Positions 61,475-64,000 of a stretch of DNA of 64,000 nt are shown here, one piece after another. The stretch is from an uncultured Odoribacter sp. (GTDB lineage: Bacteria > Bacteroidota > Bacteroidia > Bacteroidales > Marinifilaceae), in the NCBI GenBank assembly GCA_910578985.1, contig CAJTSF010000011.1, positions 1 through 64,000 on the forward strand, given 5' to 3'. The translations under genes and the position numbers were made by a program. Positions within the stretch are counted from its first letter, which is position 1, and the number at the start of each line of letters is the position of its first letter. The notes below the pieces were generated by a model, which saw nothing but the letters and a program-made list of their open reading frames with translations, was not told the origin of the DNA and searched no databases.

Positions 61475-61990
61475 ATGAAAAAGTACCTCTTCCTTCCGTT
61501 GCTCTTCACGCTCGTTTTCGCTTGTCGGAACGAGCATGGACATGAGCCTTATATCTTCCTTCCGCAGAAGGAAAACCACCTGTCGCATCTGGCGGACGAA
61601 CTGGAACTTCACATTGAAACCAACATGGATTTCCTTTTCCGCCTGATTGGGCGTTGCTCTTGGATATCCTACCAAAAAGAGGGGAATGACCTTTATTTTA
61701 AAGTAGAGGGGAATGACTCCGCCCAACCGCGTTCATGCCGTTTCTTAGTGTTGAACGAGAACTGCCATGTGAGTGACACCATCACCATCATTCAGAGCGG
61801 AAAGCCCTCCGTCGTACCGCCGTCCGACCAGGAAGATGAAGAGGACGAAAATGTGGGGGGAAACGTAGGGGACGGTGATATGGACGGTGACGATTCCGGC
61901 AGATGTGCCGCCATTACCCAAAAGGGAACCCGTTGCAAAAGGAATGCCGTCTCCGGCAGCCTCTATTGCTGGCAACATCAGGAAAAATAA
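61475..61990 (+). CDS. Lipoprotein with C-terminal zinc-knuckle (DUF5763-like)
   Basis: A 171-residue lipoprotein (lipobox VFAC, Cys17). Residues 25-110 are a beta-sandwich-like region (SHLADELELHIETNMDFLFRLI). An acidic linker follows. The last 30 residues carry CX9CX10CX2H (Cys144, Cys154, Cys165, His168; AAITQKGTRCKRNA and YCWQHQEK), a small metal-binding knuckle resembling DUF5763. Such a knuckle on an exported lipoprotein is odd. It lies two bases after the AsmA gene and is the last gene of this run. Confidence 0.8.
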   Translation: MKKYLFLPLLFTLVFACRNEHGHEPYIFLPQKENHLSHLADELELHIETNMDFLFRLIGRCSWISYQKEGNDLYFKVEGNDSAQPRSCRFLVLNENCHVSDTITIIQSGKPSVVPPSDQEDEEDENVGGNVGDGDMDGDDSGRCAAITQKGTRCKRNAVSGSLYCWQHQEK

Positions 61991-61996
61991 GGTCTT

Positions 61997-62125
61997 TTAT
62001 TGGGAGGATAAATGCCGTATCTCGAACCCCGTCTGGCGTTCCTCCGCACTCGTATAGTAAGGCATCAGGAACTTCACAACACCCTCCTCCACCTCCCGGT
62101 TCGGGAACCCCAACGTATAGGTGTC
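61997..62125 (-). pseudogene. C-terminal-part remnant of an AAA-ATPase-like/PD-(D/E)XK protein
   Basis: On the minus strand this reads TYTLGFPNREVEEGVVKFLMPYYTSAE and runs to a stop at 61997. The phrase LGFPNREVEEG is characteristic of the Bacteroidota AAA-ATPase-like proteins that carry a C-terminal PD-(D/E)XK nuclease-like domain. Only about 42 codons remain. The frame is cut at a terminator hairpin, beyond which the DUF6266/holin/amidase cassette begins. The rest of the gene has been lost. Confidence 0.6.
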
Positions 62126-62133
62126 AAAAAAAG

Positions 62134-62157
62134 AAAGGCGCCTGCAAAGGCGCCTTT
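62134..62157 (-). terminator. Terminator of the lysis-like cassette
   Basis: AAAGGCGCC and GGCGCCTTT form a perfect nine-bp stem. On the minus strand T-runs follow (TTTC then T7), marking the end of the cassette transcript. Confidence 0.8.
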
Positions 62158-62180
62158 CCCCGTTCACTCACATTCCCCGC

Positions 62181-62816
62181 TTACGCTCCCACAGCCAGAT
62201 GCACGCTGTCCGACGCCATCCGCCCGTTCTTCGACACCGCGAACGCATACACCCGCACCCGCTCCGCATTCCACTCCGCCGGCAGCGGGAAAGTCAAGGA
62301 ACCCGACTCCCCGCGCGTATCCAGCGCCACCATACGCACCCGCTCCAGCTCCGTCTCCAGCAGCACCGCCCACACCCGGTCGTCCGGCGAGGAAAACCCT
62401 GCCTCATCCTCCTGCCCCGTCCGCACGAAGGTGTAAAGCCGCTCCGTCCCGTCATACGCCGCCGACACCTGCGGCGGAACCAGCAAACCCTCCGCCAGGC
62501 GCAGACGGCTGTAATCGATGCTTCCCGCATACCGTTCATCCACCGTCACGCTCCCTAAGTTCGCCGCCACGAAAGCATTCGACGTCGTCCCGCGTCCCAC
62601 GCCCACGAATCCCTTCCGGATGACCGGCAGCACGCGCCGCCCGAAATGTCCCAGCACGCGTATCTTCGCCCGCTGCGTCAGGATTTCCGGAGTCTCCGTG
62701 TTCTTCCGTTTGAACACCTTCGACCTCACGATGTTCTTGCTTCGCGTGTACACCAAAGTCAGGTTGCCGACCGATTTGAATGCTTTCCCTAACAATACTG
62801 AATTGAATTCTGCCAT
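62181..62816 (-). CDS. DUF6266 family protein
   Basis: A 211-residue protein starting MAEFNSVLLGKAFKSVGNLTLVY, then KNIVRSKVFKRKNTETPEIL, the typical start of the DUF6266 family of Bacteroidota. The second half has beta-strands like a fibronectin-type domain (AERVRVYAFAVSKNGRMASDSVHLAV). There is no signal peptide. The function is unknown. It follows the amidase gene by 30 bases and ends at a terminator. The C-terminus of a second, similar protein begins the same cassette at the right window edge. Confidence 0.85.
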   Translation of the reverse strand: MAEFNSVLLGKAFKSVGNLTLVYTRSKNIVRSKVFKRKNTETPEILTQRAKIRVLGHFGRRVLPVIRKGFVGVGRGTTSNAFVAANLGSVTVDERYAGSIDYSRLRLAEGLLVPPQVSAAYDGTERLYTFVRTGQEDEAGFSSPDDRVWAVLLETELERVRMVALDTRGESGSLTFPLPAEWNAERVRVYAFAVSKNGRMASDSVHLAVGA

Positions 62817-62830
62817 AACTGTTTAAATTT

Positions 62831-62866
62831 AAAGGTTCATACTCTTTTAAAGGTTCATACTCTTTC
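62831..62866. repeat. 18-bp tandem duplication at the amidase stop codon
   Basis: AAAGGTTCATACTCTTTT is present twice in tandem (62831 and 62849, the second copy ending in C). The first unit lies just past and the second just within the amidase C-terminus. The amidase stop lies in the copy nearest the gene and the second copy repeats it harmlessly. Confidence 0.8.
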
Positions 62867-63431
62867 TCAACTCCCCCATGTCCAAGGCGGGACCGGGGTC
62901 CTGTTTCCGCTCCGTGATGTCCGCGTGGCCCACGACGTGCCGGACGGGATAATGCCGGCACAACAACCCGCACACCTCACGCAGCGCCGCCCGCTGCCGC
63001 TCCGTGTAGCGGTGCCAGAACGTCGCCTCCTCTCCCGTCTCGTCCACATACACCTCCCGCGGGTCCACCGCCACGCCGCACTCCGCCATGAACCGACCGT
63101 CCCGGTACTCCAGCCGTCCCAGATTGTCCAGCTCGATGCCCACGGAATAACGGTTCAGGTTCGAACGGCCCTCATGCCGGCTACGTCCCGCATGCCACGC
63201 CTCCGTGTCGAAGGGCACCAGCTGGAACACCTTCCCGTCCCGGCCGATCACCACGTGCGCCGACGCCTTCACCTCCTCCCGCGCCAGGAACTCCGCCGAA
63301 CTGCGGGCGCTCACCCCGGCGGTGTAATGCACCACCACCGTGTCCGGGCCCTCCAGTTTGCGCCTGTTCTTCGGGCAGACGAAGTGCTCCACCCCGCCGT
63401 CCACCAGGCGATGTTTCAAAATTTCCATCAT
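62847..63431 (-). CDS. N-acetylmuramoyl-L-alanine amidase (AmpD/endolysin type)
   Basis: A 194-residue Amidase_2 enzyme cleaving the MurNAc-L-Ala bond. The zinc ligands are His35 (VVHYTAG), His169 (GHADIT) and Asp178 (QDPGPAL). Glu100 (GIELDN) is at the catalytic position. There is no signal peptide, so export would depend on the adjacent holin, as in phage endolysins; recycling in the cytoplasm, as for AmpD, is the alternative. It lies 23 bases after the holin gene. Confidence 0.92.
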   Translation of the reverse strand: MMEILKHRLVDGGVEHFVCPKNRRKLEGPDTVVVHYTAGVSARSSAEFLAREEVKASAHVVIGRDGKVFQLVPFDTEAWHAGRSRHEGRSNLNRYSVGIELDNLGRLEYRDGRFMAECGVAVDPREVYVDETGEEATFWHRYTERQRAALREVCGLLCRHYPVRHVVGHADITERKQDPGPALDMGELRKSMNL

Positions 63432-63454
63432 CTCATGTTTTAAAGTTCAACATT

Positions 63455-63787
63455 TCATTTCCTCCACCGGAAGCGCCCGACGATATACCCGCCCAGCCCG
63501 ATTTCCAGCAGGTCCCAGAACCGCGAGCCGTCCGACAGCAGCGGCAGGTCGATGAACATCCCCGCGAGGATGACCGCCGCGAACGCCAGCATCACCAGCG
63601 GGCGCCACGAACGCTGCAGCCAGTTTCCCCCGGACTCCTCCCGCACCACCACCGACTGCGCCGCCATCCGCTCATGCTCGTACTCCAGCAGCTTCATCTC
63701 CAGCTCCTGCTGCAGCCGCTTCTTCTCCGCCGAGGAGAGCGACAGGCGTTCCACGACGCCCGCCACCGTTTCCACCACCCCCTTCAT
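63455..63787 (-). CDS. 3TM-type holin family protein
   Basis: A 110-residue membrane protein. The N-terminal half is a charged amphipathic helix or coiled coil (SSAEKKRLQQELEMKLLEYEHE). Two hydrophobic helices follow (about 63-80 and 90-105), and the protein ends RFRWRK. This is the layout of the 3TM holin family found in phages and gene-transfer agents. It overlaps the preceding gene (ATGA). The start at 63787 was chosen for this overlap. Confidence 0.8.
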   Translation of the reverse strand: MKGVVETVAGVVERLSLSSAEKKRLQQELEMKLLEYEHERMAAQSVVVREESGGNWLQRSWRPLVMLAFAAVILAGMFIDLPLLSDGSRFWDLLEIGLGGYIVGRFRWRK

Positions 63788-64000
63788 GCCGCCGAGGCTT
63801 TCGGGGTGACACACAGGTAATCGCTCGGAGAATACGCCCCGCCGTCCGGCGAAGCGAAGAAGCAGTAAAGGTGCGCCCGGCGGCACCACCCTTCCCCCAG
63901 CCCGAACGTCGCCGAACGGTTCCGGCGGCAAGCCCTGATACCTTCTATCCAGAGCGGCGTGTACATCCGTCCCTCGAACAGCACCACCGCACACAGACGG
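63784..64000 (-). CDS. DUF6266-like protein, C-terminal part (cut by window edge)
   Basis: Only the last 71 codons are in the window. The end (RRAHLYCFFASPDGGAYSPSDYLCVT) resembles the C-terminus of the DUF6266 protein encoded at 62181-62816 (RVRVYAFAVSKNGRMASDSVHLAV), so it is probably a second family member. The stop overlaps the holin start. The 5' end lies beyond the right edge. Confidence 0.55.
   Translation of the reverse strand, partial: RLCAVVLFEGRMYTPLWIEGIRACRRNRSATFGLGEGWCRRAHLYCFFASPDGGAYSPSDYLCVTPKASAA

Noticed and set aside
1..64000. Insertion sequences, integrases or att sites
   Set aside because: I found no transposase, recombinase or paired terminal inverted repeats. The remnants and composition shifts show past events but no intact mobile element.

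Overview
The window looks like a chromosomal segment of a Bacteroidota bacterium, most likely a gut-type Bacteroidales; Odoribacteraceae is only a guess. The evidence is gldD and gldE, a GT117 (DUF2723) protein, a DUF4954 protein, a Bacteroidota-type FtsL, a COX24-like mini-protein, DUF6266 proteins, and repeated TAnnTTTG promoter elements, the -7 box typical of this phylum. Most genes are GC-rich with short spacers. A few places are clearly different: an AT-rich lipoprotein island at 39.2-40.3 kb and decayed gene remnants at 22.7-23.3 kb and 62.0 kb.

Layout. 0-2.6 kb: a poly-aspartate protein and a trypsin-like protease with a zinc ribbon. 2.6-8.2 kb (minus): ssb, gldE, gldD, a DUF4954 protein and a frameshifted THUMP-like methyltransferase. 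8.3-12.5 kb (plus): an HU protein, a COX24-like mini-protein, RNase G and DsbD. 12.7-17.6 kb: an accessory block with a lipoprotein, a large helical exported protein, a broken small gene, an orphan LytTR regulator and a membrane-anchored protein. 17.7-21.4 kb (minus): the riboflavin operon ribD-ribE-ribBA-ribH under an FMN riboswitch. 21.4-24.4 kb: kbl, decayed Sel1 and kbl fragments, a PAP2 phosphatase and four tRNA genes (Leu x3, Gln). 24.5-38.8 kb: GT117, prfB with its programmed frameshift, then an envelope-glycan cluster (waaA, a lipid A acyltransferase, kdsB, GT90, GT4, GT9 and two LTA-synthase-like enzymes).

38.8-40.4 kb: an array of 11-bp direct repeats and the AT-rich lipoprotein gene. 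40.4-56.8 kb: a complete division and cell-wall (dcw) cluster from mraZ, with recognisable MraZ boxes, through rsmH, ftsL, a PASTA-type PBP, murE, mraY, murD, ftsW, murG, murC, ftsQ and ftsA to two tandem ftsZ genes. 56.8-62.0 kb: a DEAD-box helicase, a helix-hairpin-helix protein, an AsmA-like protein and a lipoprotein with a zinc-knuckle tail. 62.0-64.0 kb (minus): a phage-lysis-like cassette (DUF6266, 3TM holin, AmpD-type amidase, DUF6266) lying against the remnant of an AAA-ATPase-like gene.

The most interesting signals are the two divergent tandem ftsZ genes, of which only the second keeps the FtsA-binding-type tail; the holin/amidase/DUF6266 cassette, which may be a release or secretion module; long G/C homopolymers inside glycan genes and ftsZ1; and the 11-bp repeat array. 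All calls come from reading the sequence; no database search was run.
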